This document shows positions 25,516 through 34,910 of a stretch of DNA of 64,000 bases, in pieces. The notes beneath the pieces are model-generated. The model searched no databases. It was not told the DNA's origin and worked only from the letters and a program-made list of their open reading frames with translations. The stretch covers positions 1-64,000 of the forward strand of contig JBEVWG010000004.1 in assembly GCA_040506705.1 (NCBI GenBank), written 5' to 3'. Position 1 is the first letter of the stretch, and each line of letters starts with the position of its first letter. Source of the DNA: Thiodiazotropha sp040506705. GTDB taxonomy: Bacteria > Pseudomonadota > Gammaproteobacteria > Chromatiales > Chromatiaceae. Both the position numbers and the translations under genes were made by a program.

Positions 25516-26946
25516 ATGAACAAGTACTTATACATCGTTGTTACACTTTGTATGCTTTCTCCCATCAACGCTGTCCGTGCTGATATGCCCCCACCGGGTG
25601 AAAGTGAGCTCTTTTACGAAATCGGTGGTGGTCTAAATATACCTACGGATCTTGGTGGCAGAGATTATGTTCCCTTTAGTGCAGACATTAGCGCATCCTT
25701 GTTTGGTGCCTGCGGACAGTTCGACCCTCATTATTCTGTTCAGCAAATGATCAATGATTTCTCAGATGCATTCACGCAACTTGGCAGTTATTTTACTGCG
25801 ATGCTCGGTGGATTACCGGGTTATATTTTCTGCCGATCGAATCCATTAGCGTGTCAGCTGCAGGAAAATATTACGGCACGTATGGAAGGGTTTTATAAAA
25901 CGGGTATGGACTTTTGCCAAGAGTTTCAATCGAGTGTTGCATCGGATACGGACCAAACAAGAGGTTGGCTAAAATCGATTCAAGCTGAGGAATGGGAAGA
26001 TAACGCAGGAAACGATGAAAACCCGGAAGAAACCAGTCGTGAAGTGAGTCAAGTTGACGGCTCATCGGGCGTCACCTGGATTGGAGGTGTACGTGCCGGC
26101 GGCCATGGCCAACCCCCCTTACGGGTTGTTGCAGATACGGTGAAAGCGGGTTACAACCTACAGTTTGGTCGGAATGTATTGAATAGCTCGGTCCTTAATC
26201 TGTCTAATGAAGATGCTGCCAATAATCCGATCGCCAGATATTGGCGTACTCCTGAAGAGGCCGCTAAGTGGGTGACTGAAGTCATCGGGGAAATACGTCC
26301 TGATATTGATGAGAGTGCATCAGGTATATCACCCATAGGCATCGGCTCAACAGATACCAGAGATTCCGATGGTGATCACGGCGAAGGGGGCGAGGATGTT
26401 GTTGTGACTCATGAGTTTCTCACGGCAGACAACAACTCGCCAGCGCTTGGCTTGTTACCTAAGGTTCATATTGAAGAGCAACCCATCAGAGATCTAATTG
26501 AGGAGTACATCAATACGGGTATTATGCCTTCTAACGATGATCTTCAATCTATATCGGGTACCAGCTCCACCGCCGTTCTGACTCCGGAACTACTGAGAGC
26601 ACTTCGAGCCTCACCAATGCGGGATGTCCTTGGGGCTCGCCTAGCGAGAGAAATAGCGATCGCTAACGTTGCACAGATGGCGATGGCCGCCAGGCGTGCA
26701 TTGATTGCTGGATACAGTGAACCCAATATCTCTTCCTATGAACCAGCACGTCAGCAACTCGCTTATCGTCAGGATCTCATGGACAAAGAGATTCAAATGT
26801 TACTCACTGAGAAAGATGTCAGTCGTATGTTGGTCTCAGATACGGCTCTAACCCTGTTACGCAATTTCAGATCAAGGCGGCAATCCGGACCCGGTGAAAG
26901 TAGCAACTCAGGACCGTTTATGCAGGGCGGTTCAGTCACTCAGTGA
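25516..26946 (+). CDS. TIGR03755 (PFL_4711) family ICE protein
   Basis: A 476-residue exported protein. A signal peptide (YIVVTLCMLSPINAVRA) is followed by FYEIGGGLNIPT, SLFGACGQFDPHYSVQQMI and GLPGYIFCRSNPLACQLQ, which mark the TIGR03755 family; it fills a TraH-like place in the mating-pair complex. The middle is acidic and variable; the last 130 residues form a helical, Arg/Ala-rich segment. Spacing to the neighbours is 27 and 41 bases. Confidence 0.85.
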   Translation: MNKYLYIVVTLCMLSPINAVRADMPPPGESELFYEIGGGLNIPTDLGGRDYVPFSADISASLFGACGQFDPHYSVQQMINDFSDAFTQLGSYFTAMLGGLPGYIFCRSNPLACQLQENITARMEGFYKTGMDFCQEFQSSVASDTDQTRGWLKSIQAEEWEDNAGNDENPEETSREVSQVDGSSGVTWIGGVRAGGHGQPPLRVVADTVKAGYNLQFGRNVLNSSVLNLSNEDAANNPIARYWRTPEEAAKWVTEVIGEIRPDIDESASGISPIGIGSTDTRDSDGDHGEGGEDVVVTHEFLTADNNSPALGLLPKVHIEEQPIRDLIEEYINTGIMPSNDDLQSISGTSSTAVLTPELLRALRASPMRDVLGARLAREIAIANVAQMAMAARRALIAGYSEPNISSYEPARQQLAYRQDLMDKEIQMLLTEKDVSRMLVSDTALTLLRNFRSRRQSGPGESSNSGPFMQGGSVTQ

Positions 26947-26987
26947 GTATGTGTTTGCCTGTCAGCAACTTGAATGAGGGGTAACCT

Positions 26988-28601
26988 ATGGAAGCCGGTA
27001 GTGTATTTGGCTCTTATACCTTCCTATTCGGATGGTACATCTTCGATATGCTTGTGGGTGTACTCCAAGCTACCGCCTTGTGGTTAGTGCCATTCTTTGT
27101 GGTCTTTTTTGAATCGACAATAGGCCAAGCAGGGGCAGGTAGTTATCGAGGATTTCATGAACGGTCGCTTGGTACGATGGAAGTCGGCGTCTATGTTAAA
27201 GCGGTCGTCATCGCCTTTTCGTTATTGCCCCTTGTTTCTGTGAATTCATCCTCATTCACCTATTCGGATGAGACAAGCACCTATACGCCAGGCAATACCA
27301 ACACCACGTTTGATAACACACTCACATCGCTACCGCCTCAAGTACAGGTCCCCTTACTTTGGTACACGGTAAGCTCATTGGCGGGTGGTATCAATGCCGC
27401 CATCGAGGCTATTCTTCCAGATCAGGAAGATATCCGGAGCTTGATGCACAGCATGGGTCAACTATCGATCCATGACCCTGCGCTACAAGCGGAAGTGAGA
27501 CGATTCAACCGAGATTGCTATCAACCTTCGATATCCGCCATTCGATCATTCAATTTAGGCGGTGATTCAAGTGCTCAAGCGCCCGTTCAAATGGTCACAG
27601 ACTTCAATACAGCACAAAATCTCTATGAGGGTGAGATCTACGGTGATCTAAGTTACATCGGGGCAAGACAGCTGCTCAATACACGTGGGTTATATCGACT
27701 GTGTAATAGCCCAGCGGATTGCCCTCATCAAGATGCGATAGGACCCTATTCACCGGTATCTGGCTGGGAGACGATCTACGATTTCTCCTCGCCGGCCAGG
27801 TCAGGACCGAGCTGTGCAGACTGGTGGTCGAGTCCAGCGAGAGGTTTGAAGCAAAAACTGATTACCTACATGGAATCAGAGCGTTCGGACATAACAGACT
27901 CAATTGCGGATAGCTTTACGGCCTGGGGCGCCACTATCGGTGTGGTGAATGCCGAAGATCGAGGTGACGCAATTATCCAGCGCGCCTTATCAAATACCGG
28001 TAGCCTGATCTATGGTAGCAACTCGGCTGAAGGCCATAACTCTGTTACAAACTTCAAAGATTTTATCGATTGGGTGGTGGGGACATTTTCCGCCGTAACA
28101 GGCAACGGCATTCTGTCTCTGCTCAACGGGGTCATTGTGGACAGTCTTCCGCTACTGCAAGGCTATTTGGTTCTAATTATTGCCGCTCTTTTACCTTTGG
28201 TGATGTTGGTGACACTCTACAGCCCAAAACCAGTAATCACTCTGGCCTTTTTTATGATGGCTGTCCTGTTATGGCCTGGGATGTGGTCGATCGCCCGTTG
28301 GATTGACAATGTATTATTAGAATCGATATTTGACGGCTACTCAATCCTGGGGATGCAGCTCAATGCGCCAGCAGCGATTCTCTCTATCATTGCGATGTTA
28401 GGATATATCGGGATACCAGTTGTTTTCAGTAAAATGCTTGTTGCAGCTGGAAATGAAGCAGGAAACCATGTAATGGGTGCTGTTGGTAATCTGCAACAAG
28501 GCTCGCAGAGTACGATTAGTCAAGGTGCCGGCACAGTTGCAGGGGGGGGCAAGAAGATCTCAGGAATGGCGGCTAAGGACGCACGTAGCAATCTCAAATA
28601 A
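26988..28601 (+). CDS. TraG N-terminal-domain mating-pair protein
   Basis: A 537-residue polytopic inner-membrane protein with hydrophobic segments at the start (about 12-40 and 65-85) and three or four near 365-490. This is the TraG N-terminal-domain protein that closes the transfer operon in this ICE class; it functions in pilus assembly and mating-pair stabilisation. The ATG at 26988 follows GAGGGGTAACCT. The C-terminus is Gly/Ser-rich (GNLQQGSQSTISQGAG). Confidence 0.86.
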   Translation: MEAGSVFGSYTFLFGWYIFDMLVGVLQATALWLVPFFVVFFESTIGQAGAGSYRGFHERSLGTMEVGVYVKAVVIAFSLLPLVSVNSSSFTYSDETSTYTPGNTNTTFDNTLTSLPPQVQVPLLWYTVSSLAGGINAAIEAILPDQEDIRSLMHSMGQLSIHDPALQAEVRRFNRDCYQPSISAIRSFNLGGDSSAQAPVQMVTDFNTAQNLYEGEIYGDLSYIGARQLLNTRGLYRLCNSPADCPHQDAIGPYSPVSGWETIYDFSSPARSGPSCADWWSSPARGLKQKLITYMESERSDITDSIADSFTAWGATIGVVNAEDRGDAIIQRALSNTGSLIYGSNSAEGHNSVTNFKDFIDWVVGTFSAVTGNGILSLLNGVIVDSLPLLQGYLVLIIAALLPLVMLVTLYSPKPVITLAFFMMAVLLWPGMWSIARWIDNVLLESIFDGYSILGMQLNAPAAILSIIAMLGYIGIPVVFSKMLVAAGNEAGNHVMGAVGNLQQGSQSTISQGAGTVAGGGKKISGMAAKDARSNLK

Positions 28602-28645
28602 CAATGAGTGCGAGATACTATGTGACTGATAGAGACTACGGACGA

Positions 28646-28951
28646 TTAAGGTGGATCGCAAGGAGTTCCATATTTATCAGTCCACTTACCAGTATAAGAA
28701 TCACGACAATAGGGTATGCCAGCTTCATTAGCTTGCCAAGGATCATCCTCTTCATCCTTGTTGCTGGCCTTACTGGCTGCTTCAAGACCCGACATCAGTG
28801 CAACGAAGGCCTCAAGCAGCACAACCCCAACCGCCCAGAAAAAACGACTGGTCTTGACCCACGTTGGGGTCTGCCGGAAGGCATTGAGTTTGGCCAACAG
28901 ACCAGTAAGTTTCGTTGGCCTTTTTTCGTGGGTTGCGGTGTAGGTCTTCAT
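28646..28951 (-). CDS. Small membrane protein convergent to the transfer operon
   Basis: A 101-residue protein with one hydrophobic helix (FFWAVGVVLLEAFVALMSG), a basic N-terminus and an acidic tail ending in YCRDSYTGKWTDKYGTPCDPP. The ATG follows AGGGATTCCAGAC on the minus strand. Related ICEs carry a DUF3742 gene here in the same orientation; this protein may be a short version, but I cannot confirm the family. Confidence 0.65.
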   Translation of the reverse strand: MKTYTATHEKRPTKLTGLLAKLNAFRQTPTWVKTSRFFWAVGVVLLEAFVALMSGLEAASKASNKDEEDDPWQANEAGIPYCRDSYTGKWTDKYGTPCDPP

Positions 28952-29171
28952 GTCTGGAATCCCTGTGTGTTAAAGTCAGTCCCTTACAAGGATAAGTATA
29001 TGATCGGCCGAGGATTGTTTCAACAATCATTCCCTGACTCTTCAGGTCTTTTATACCCAATCCTTCGTTTTTTCTTTCTCGGACATTTGATTAATGTCTC
29101 GTTACTCAATCGCTTAACATCATTCAGTTTTTAGATAAGGCGTTTAATTATAGCTGACAAGGAGCGTTACT

Positions 29172-30062
29172 ATGAATTTGTTACTTTCTAAATCACTACC
29201 CTTGGCTCTTTTGTTTTCCTTGTTTGTTGGCTGCGGGGGAGGGGGTGGACAATCTGATCCTTCATCAAATAATGAGGATTCGGATGCAGATGACATTGAT
29301 CTCGATATCACTACATTCGAGTATATGGGTAACGAATCACCTACCATTGTGACAAGTTCGAATCTTGTTCAATTGGCATATGCCGTAGCACAGACCGTCA
29401 AAAATCTTGGGTTGTATGATGTCATTCTTCAAACTGAAATGCTGAGAACAACCCGTCCATTTCCGTCAGATGCTACCAGCTCACTATCCTTAACGAGCGA
29501 CCCACACTGTGTCCCTACTGGATCATCGACTTCTGAACACAATGTGTCAGGCACGATCAGTAAGTATTCATTTACCGATTGTGGCACCAACGGGAGAGAT
29601 CGTAATGGGACCTACTATGTGTCTGGCTATAATACGATTGTCCATGAAGATTCCCTGGCTGGTCCATTTGTGAGTATTCTTGATGGCGAAGTGCTCGATG
29701 AAAAGGGGTACTCAGCACGCATACATCGCACATTGAGATGTGATTTCGATAGTTGTGTCTTCGTGGTCGATTATTTTAGCGATGACGACTTTGTCTATAG
29801 GATGACCGATATTTATCGTACCAGCAGAAGCCGTAATACCGGAATACAGGTAAGTGGCCGTGCCTACCATCCAGATCTGGGTTATGTGGAGTTCGAAACA
29901 GATTCTGACTTGAGGATCGATTTGAACTGTGAGAGCACGCACCCAAGTGTTGGGAGGGTCGTCTTTTCTGGCAGTAATAATTTACAAGGTTCAATCGATT
30001 TTATCAGCTGTACGCAGTATGTCGTTTCAAATGGCTCGTCAAGCTATGTCATGAATTGGTAG
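29172..30062 (+). CDS. Uncharacterised lipoprotein
   Basis: A 296-residue lipoprotein with lipobox FVGC followed by a run of glycine, typical of outer-membrane-bound lipoproteins. An acidic stretch (SNNEDSDADDIDLDI) follows. The rest is beta-rich and polar with scattered cysteines. AAGGAG precedes the ATG. It is not part of the known transfer set and appears to be cargo; surface exclusion is one guess from its position after traG. Confidence 0.7.
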   Translation: MNLLLSKSLPLALLFSLFVGCGGGGGQSDPSSNNEDSDADDIDLDITTFEYMGNESPTIVTSSNLVQLAYAVAQTVKNLGLYDVILQTEMLRTTRPFPSDATSSLSLTSDPHCVPTGSSTSEHNVSGTISKYSFTDCGTNGRDRNGTYYVSGYNTIVHEDSLAGPFVSILDGEVLDEKGYSARIHRTLRCDFDSCVFVVDYFSDDDFVYRMTDIYRTSRSRNTGIQVSGRAYHPDLGYVEFETDSDLRIDLNCESTHPSVGRVVFSGSNNLQGSIDFISCTQYVVSNGSSSYVMNW

Positions 30063-30113
30063 TGCACTATCAATGACTAATATTTTTCTTCATCATTGAT
30101 TAATAAGGTCAAT

Positions 30114-30848
30114 ATGTTATCTACTACCAACGCTCAAAACGCTTCATTATTTGTTGATCTACCATCGATATCTATTTCGAGTGGTTCATTGGAGTTTTTA
30201 AAGTGGTTTGCCTTTTTGGCAATGATTGCTGATCACATTGACGTGTTTCTCTTCAATCGACAAATGCCATTTCTGTATGAGATAGGTAGATTGGCTATGC
30301 CTATTTTTATGATGGTTCTTGTCTATAATTTAGCTCAATCGGCTATTGATAATCATCAGAGTTATTGGAGAGTGGCTTGTCGATTGTTCGTCTACGGACT
30401 CATTTCTATTCCAATCATTTATCTCCTGAGACAAAATGCTGGTCTATCTGAGACATTTCCGCTCAATATCTTGTTTACGTTGCTTGTTGTAACGCTATTC
30501 TGTCAATTATGGGAAGGTGGAACAACTCGGGATTATACGCTAGCCATCCTGTTTCTACTTGCTGGTGGCATCTTTGTGGAGTATTTCTGGCCTGGTCTCT
30601 TATTTGGGGTATCTGTCTGGACCTACTTTCGATATAGGAACTGGTATTTCTTCCTGGGTGTTGGCATACCTGCTCTGGGATTGATTTGTTTATTTAACGG
30701 CAATCTGTGGGCGATTGTGTCAATACCCATCATATTGGTTTTATCTAAAATACGAATAAAAATCCCACGATTTCGCCACATCTTCTATGTGCTTTACCCA
30801 TTACACCTTGGGCTACTACTTGCTGTTCAATTATTGATTCAGAATTAA
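30114..30848 (+). CDS. traX: TraX-family membrane protein
   Basis: A 244-residue polytopic membrane protein. SGSLEFLKWFAFLAMIADHI near the start, then YEIGRLAMPIFMMVLVYNLA, match TraX, which acetylates the N-terminus of F pilin. About eight hydrophobic helices are visible, ending with FYVLYPLHLGLLLAVQLL. The ATG at 30114 follows AATAAGGTCA. It lies outside the main operon, so pilin modification would be an accessory step here; general acyltransferase use is the alternative. Confidence 0.85.
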   Translation: MLSTTNAQNASLFVDLPSISISSGSLEFLKWFAFLAMIADHIDVFLFNRQMPFLYEIGRLAMPIFMMVLVYNLAQSAIDNHQSYWRVACRLFVYGLISIPIIYLLRQNAGLSETFPLNILFTLLVVTLFCQLWEGGTTRDYTLAILFLLAGGIFVEYFWPGLLFGVSVWTYFRYRNWYFFLGVGIPALGLICLFNGNLWAIVSIPIILVLSKIRIKIPRFRHIFYVLYPLHLGLLLAVQLLIQN

Positions 30849-31274
30849 TTAAGCTTCATGCTCACGGAATTCATACCCGTGGTAGTAATCCTGGTCATAA
30901 AGTTGTCCGGTCTTCTGATAGAGCTCTGCTCTTAATGAGCGAACCGATTGATCCAACCAATAGATGGACATGATGTCGCCAGGTGTATGGCCTGATCCTA
31001 CTGGACTCCATATTTTTCCTTTTCGGATCTTCCAGCCTTCCCATCCATTATGGATGAGATATCCGGCACGGCAGAGTATGAGTCTGTAAACAGACACCTT
31101 TACATCTATTGTACCCCGTTCCATTTTTCTGTAGTAACTTTCCTCGATACCGCAGAGTTCAGCGGCTTCTCCATAATTAATACCAGCTAAATGTCTTGCT
31201 GTCCGTAGCATATCCTTCGTTGGATTAGGGTTTAAAAAATCCATGCCCTCTGCATCTGGGCTGATATTACTCAT
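30849..31274 (-). CDS. XRE-like regulator with DUF3653-type tail
   Basis: A 141-residue protein. An N-terminal helix-turn-helix (MLRTARHLAGINYGEAAELC then YYRKMERGTIDV) is followed by NGWEGWKIRKGKIWSPVGSG, which resembles the DUF3653 phage-type regulators. Its stop directly abuts the traX stop, so the genes are convergent. Upstream on its own strand is the AT-rich gap to the recombinase gene, suggesting it could regulate that divergent gene. Confidence 0.68.
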   Translation of the reverse strand: MSNISPDAEGMDFLNPNPTKDMLRTARHLAGINYGEAAELCGIEESYYRKMERGTIDVKVSVYRLILCRAGYLIHNGWEGWKIRKGKIWSPVGSGHTPGDIMSIYWLDQSVRSLRAELYQKTGQLYDQDYYHGYEFREHEA

Positions 31275-31433
31275 ATCTAATATCCTCTATTTGGTCATTT
31301 GCAATGACACACAGTATTTTGATTTAATGTTTAAGCTTAGAACTTCTGGTGGTTCATGATTAGTCACTTAACATTATATGACATGGAGTCATTGTTATCG
31401 ACAAGCACTTTTTGTGTATAAAAGGGATTTTTG

Positions 31434-32327
31434 GTGTATGAGTGGGTTGATTATTACTTTTCTCACCTAATGGTGGAGCGTAGGCTTCCGCCGAACACAA
31501 TAGCTTCTTATAAACGAGATCTGGCTTCTTTTACTGGTTGGATCCGTTGGCGAAGTATTGCTCAATGGTCTGAGGTTAGTGATATACAAATAACTAAATA
31601 TATAGGGTTTCGCAGTCGTGATGGTATGTCCATTGCTACTTTGCAGCGAGAGCTCTCTTGTATTCGATCATTCTTTAAGTACTTGATGGCAGAAGGGGTT
31701 GTACAGACGAATCCTGGTAAGTTGGTTCGTCTCAAAAGACAGCCCAGAAAGCTACCCTATACATTGAGTCAGGAAGAGATTAAAAAACTACTCGATGCGG
31801 ATTTTGATCATCGATCACCTACCGATATTCGTGATCATGCAATTTTAGAATTACTCTACTCGTCTGGGATCAGGCTCCAAGAACTCGTACAGCTCTCCCT
31901 GGTAGATATCGATTTTGATGAGAGGGTTCTTATTGTCACAGGAAAAGGATTAAAAGACCGATACGTGCCTTTTGGGAGCATTGCGGCAAAAGCTATCGAA
32001 TTATGGATGTCCGTTCGATCGCTACTTGCGAATGAAAATGAAATTGCTCTGTTTGTCGGTGCAAGAGGAAAGCGCATATCACGATCTGTTGTTAGAAAAT
32101 CATTAAGTGATTTATCAGATGAGGTGTTACATAAGCACGTTTACCCTCACTTGCTCCGTCACAGTTTTGCAACTCATTTATTAGAGTCTCGGTGCGACCT
32201 GAGGGGTATACAGGAATTGCTGGGCCATGAAAACATCAACACAACCCAAATTTATACGCACCTGGATATTAAAGCGATCGAGGATGTATACAGGGAGTCT
32301 CATCCTCGCGCTAAGTTGAAAAGGTGA
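31434..32327 (+). CDS. Xer-type tyrosine recombinase
   Basis: A 297-residue recombinase close to XerC/XerD in length and plan. The N-terminal SAM-like domain (LPPNTIASYKRDLASF) is followed by the catalytic set: Arg in SSGIRLQELVQL, Lys in TGKGLKDRYVPF, HLLRHSFATHLLE, LGHENINTTQIYTH with the Tyr nucleophile in IYTH. The GTG at 31434 or the TTG at 31431 after AAAGGGA would serve as start. It may be the integrase of the element or a resolvase. Unlike typical PFGI-1 integrases it has no long N-terminal arm-binding domain. Confidence 0.88.
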   Translation: MYEWVDYYFSHLMVERRLPPNTIASYKRDLASFTGWIRWRSIAQWSEVSDIQITKYIGFRSRDGMSIATLQRELSCIRSFFKYLMAEGVVQTNPGKLVRLKRQPRKLPYTLSQEEIKKLLDADFDHRSPTDIRDHAILELLYSSGIRLQELVQLSLVDIDFDERVLIVTGKGLKDRYVPFGSIAAKAIELWMSVRSLLANENEIALFVGARGKRISRSVVRKSLSDLSDEVLHKHVYPHLLRHSFATHLLESRCDLRGIQELLGHENINTTQIYTHLDIKAIEDVYRESHPRAKLKR

Positions 32328-32564
32328 TCGTTCTAATTTAGCTTCGATAATTTCTTATCTTAGAGATACCATTTAATATACTCAGGCCAATACTTTCTTT
32401 TTTACGATTTCAGATTGTACATGGCCATGATGGCGATCGAGGCAACCCCAGCTACATGTCAACTTCCATTCACTGAATAGATCTTTCAGCAGATGTGCTC
32501 TGTAATAATGCCTCTTGGATGATTGATCCATACTAGATTCACCATTAACCCACTAGCTCTTTTT

Positions 32565-33451
32565 TCAGAAGCGGGTCAGCTTGCTTAATGTGTCCGAACC
32601 GGCAAGTGCTTTGCTGTCATCATAATAGTCAAACCAGGGCAGGCTGGCTTCTGTATAATCCTTGGCAGTCGTAGGTTTATGTGGTGGTTGATGCCCGGTA
32701 ATCATCTGGTATTGCTCACTGTTGGTCAGATGGATGAAGCACCGGAAACCGTTGTCCTGATCCCATGCGTCAATACCGTATTCGTCCTCATAAATCTCCT
32801 GCCGCATCAAGCCGCCTGGTGCCAGACCCATATCCGGGGCAGCCGATTCGCAGACCAAACGACTGAACATCGGCATATCAAGGTAGTCCATGTCTGCTTC
32901 CACGGTGCGCTCGAAATGTTCGACGTAATAATCATGCTTCATCGGGTAGACAATAATCTGGAGTCCGCCATGTTCAGCCGTACCGGTAATCTGCTCCTCG
33001 GCTGTGAAGCCTTCACCCAGGGGCATGACAACAAACTGTCGAATGAAATCTTCCGAGACATTGAATCCATCCAGCCAGGACTGTTCCGGAATCACCGCAT
33101 AGTCCTGCGGACCGGCCGAAAGCCCATTGCTCCAGGGTTCCCCGGATACGGCATTGATCTTGCCGGCGGCGATCTTGAAGGCGCAGGGGTAGTCACCGGA
33201 GAAATTGATCCACAGTGCCTCTGACTGATACATGGGTATGAAGACGCCACCGTGTGTCCGCCAGGTATCAGGCAAATTGTCTGCGAAGTCATCCACGTGC
33301 TCCACCGGGAAACGACCCAGGCCGGGGGGAGAGGGTATTCCCGGTTGTCATCCGGGATTCGCAGGGTGCGCTGGAAGTCGATGCTGCACGTCGCTTTTTG
33401 GTGGACCTCCGGAAACAGGAAGGTCAGTTGGTTGATCATTAGTTCGATCAT
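32565..33451 (-). pseudogene. Frameshifted conserved hypothetical gene
   Basis: Two overlapping frames on the minus strand form one protein of about 295 residues. The start (33451, after GGGGAGAAAAGACA) reads MIELMINQLTFLFPEVHQKA to EYPLPP, then the frame is lost at a run of six C (G at 33325-33330 on the plus strand). The protein resumes as GLGRFPVEHVDDFADN to the stop at 32565. One added C restores the frame. The body (YQSEALWINFSG, KIAAGKINAVSG, QDYAVIPEQSWLDGF) is well conserved in appearance but I know no function. A base error in the run is possible. Confidence 0.65.
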
Positions 33452-33483
33452 TGTCTTTTCTCCCCTGAGTCACTATTCAGGTG

Positions 33484-33834
33484 TTACCAGTCGCCATCAC
33501 GGACATCCCGGGCAATACGTAACAGAGCGTGATCCGGTGCGGATTCGAGCTGGCGGATCAGATCCGCGAACAGTTGCGGGCGCTTACGAATGATCTCCTG
33601 CAAATCCGACGATACCTTCCCGGCCATAGCCAGCAGCACATCCGGGTCTTCGCCGAGTTCCTCGGCCAATGCCCGGATTTTTGCCTCGGACGGCGGCGCC
33701 ACATCCCCGCGCTCTATCTTGCTGAGGTAGGCGGGCTCCACACCAATTCGCTGAGCGACCTGCCGGACGGAAAATCGCCGATCCTGTGACTTCAGGGCCT
33801 CGCGATGTTCACGGATGTGCTCTCCAAATGTCAT
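33484..33834 (-). CDS. XRE-family transcriptional regulator
   Basis: A 116-residue regulator. A canonical helix-turn-helix (FSVRQVAQRIGVEPAYLSKIERGD) is followed by AEELGEDPDVLLAMAGKV, as in phage-repressor-like proteins. The ATG at 33834 is preferred; extension to 33864 would run through the promoter palindrome. It lies 33 bases after the frameshifted conserved gene on the same strand. It probably controls itself through the GTATA/TATAC site at 33840-33852. Confidence 0.8.
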   Translation of the reverse strand: MTFGEHIREHREALKSQDRRFSVRQVAQRIGVEPAYLSKIERGDVAPPSEAKIRALAEELGEDPDVLLAMAGKVSSDLQEIIRKRPQLFADLIRQLESAPDHALLRIARDVRDGDW

Positions 33835-33839
33835 GTGTA

Positions 33840-33852
33840 GTATATAGTATAC
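33840..33852 (-). promoter_or_regulatory. Palindromic operator and -10 region of the XRE gene
   Basis: GTATA-TAG-TATAC is a near-perfect palindrome six bases upstream of the ATG. On the minus strand it contains TATACT, a good -10 box, so binding here would block transcription of the XRE gene. Confidence 0.5.
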
Positions 33853-33947
33853 ATCTGATTCCAAGGCAAGCTTTCTGTGTGATGTCGGTCTAATTAATTG
33901 CTAATGTGGGGTAGCTTATGAAAACGGGGCCTTGATCTACGCCGCTA

Positions 33948-34316
33948 TCAGAGACGACCTACTAGAGGCAGTGAACGACTGGTTAGCGCGTCCAGCGCCA
34001 AATGACTGAGATATGCGGCGCCGCCAACCAACAGGATGCCCCTTAGAACTTTGTCGAAATCATCCTGCGGTTCCCAATGGTAGATCTTATGCATTCCAGT
34101 AGCCAATAAAACAAGCACCACGATGCTATGGAAGAACTGTCGATGGTTAGGGTTACCAAGGGCGGGTTCGATCATATCTGGAAGTTTCCCTAAGAGCGCA
34201 CCAATGGGAATGGCGGCAGCAGGATGATGTAGTGCGCCAGATTTTTCTGACGCGTCATTTTGAGTTATAACGAATGCTGCGACTGCGCCTGCTAACTGGT
34301 GGGTGGGACCATTCAT
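33948..34316 (-). CDS. Membrane-bound metal-dependent hydrolase (YdjM/DUF457-like)
   Basis: A 122-residue membrane protein. GPTHQLAGAVAAFVI, KLPDMIEPA, HRQFFHSIVVLVLL and AYLSHLALDALTSRSLPL contain the His/Asp pattern of LexA-regulated YdjM-type hydrolases (DUF457). Three hydrophobic stretches are visible. Relatives are close to this size. The substrate is unknown. AAGGAGAAGC precedes the ATG on the minus strand. It travels with the small genes upstream of it. Confidence 0.75.
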   Translation of the reverse strand: MNGPTHQLAGAVAAFVITQNDASEKSGALHHPAAAIPIGALLGKLPDMIEPALGNPNHRQFFHSIVVLVLLATGMHKIYHWEPQDDFDKVLRGILLVGGAAYLSHLALDALTSRSLPLVGRL

Positions 34317-34335
34317 TGCTTCTCCTTCAATTATT

Positions 34336-34578
34336 TTAATTTTTCTTTACAGCCTCAATCAGGCTGTCACAGCATCCCGAAACCTCGAATTTCAGTGAAT
34401 CGAGATTACGGCCTTTGACGTTGATTTTGGGTTTCTGACCATGTTCAGGGCAACGTGTGGATCCAACCGCTTTGGTAATCGAGTCTTGCACTGATTGAAG
34501 CATGCTTGACTCGAGTGCATCACCGATATTTCGTGGAGACACCTTCCTGCCGTTTATTTCAAAAGAAATGTCAATCAT
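34336..34578 (-). CDS. Small conserved protein with Cys residues
   Basis: An 80-residue protein. STRCPEHGQKPKINVKG and FEVSGCCDSLIEAVKKN look strongly conserved, with three cysteines and one histidine that could bind a metal. I recognise the pattern from small genes on defence and genomic islands but know no function. It is in line with the two small genes upstream of it. Confidence 0.68.
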   Translation of the reverse strand: MIDISFEINGRKVSPRNIGDALESSMLQSVQDSITKAVGSTRCPEHGQKPKINVKGRNLDSLKFEVSGCCDSLIEAVKKN

Positions 34579-34588
34579 ATAAGTGCCC

Positions 34589-34852
34589 TCAACTGAACGT
34601 ATATTCTTGCCAGGGGATGCGACTCGGATGGACCTTCCTCAAGAAATTCACGATGTCATTCCGCCCCCAGTAGGTTGGAGTTCCGCGAGAGTCTTGCCCC
34701 ATCAGCACAATTGGCATGCCCGGAAACAGTGGCTGGACGGATTGAACTGCCTGCTGGCATTGCATCTGCGACCTCAAAATATGTTTTTTCACAACCGTGA
34801 TCGCAAAAGTCACGCCTTGTTCTTTGATTACTGCACCTTGGAGTTTAATCAT
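34589..34852 (-). CDS. Small conserved hypothetical protein
   Basis: An 87-residue protein. IKLQGAVIKEQGVTFAITVV and PLFPGMPIVLMGQDSRGTP then TYWGRNDIVNFL are the conserved-looking parts. The ATG at 34852 after AACGGAGACTACCTG is preferred to the one at 34906. No function is known. It ends 10 bases before the next small gene, so the two are an operon. Confidence 0.66.
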   Translation of the reverse strand: MIKLQGAVIKEQGVTFAITVVKKHILRSQMQCQQAVQSVQPLFPGMPIVLMGQDSRGTPTYWGRNDIVNFLRKVHPSRIPWQEYTFS

Positions 34853-34910
34853 CAGGTAGTCTCCGTTTTCGATAATCTGGCAGGCCCCCGGAACCACTGG
34901 GAGCAAACCA

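Noticed and set aside
28604..29134. A 176-codon plus-strand open frame after traG
   Set aside because: It covers the minus-strand membrane protein, which has the better start, helix and tail; the plus-strand product is patchy.
32679..33224. A 181-codon plus-strand open frame
   Set aside because: It is antisense to the frameshifted conserved gene, which is clearly the coding strand.
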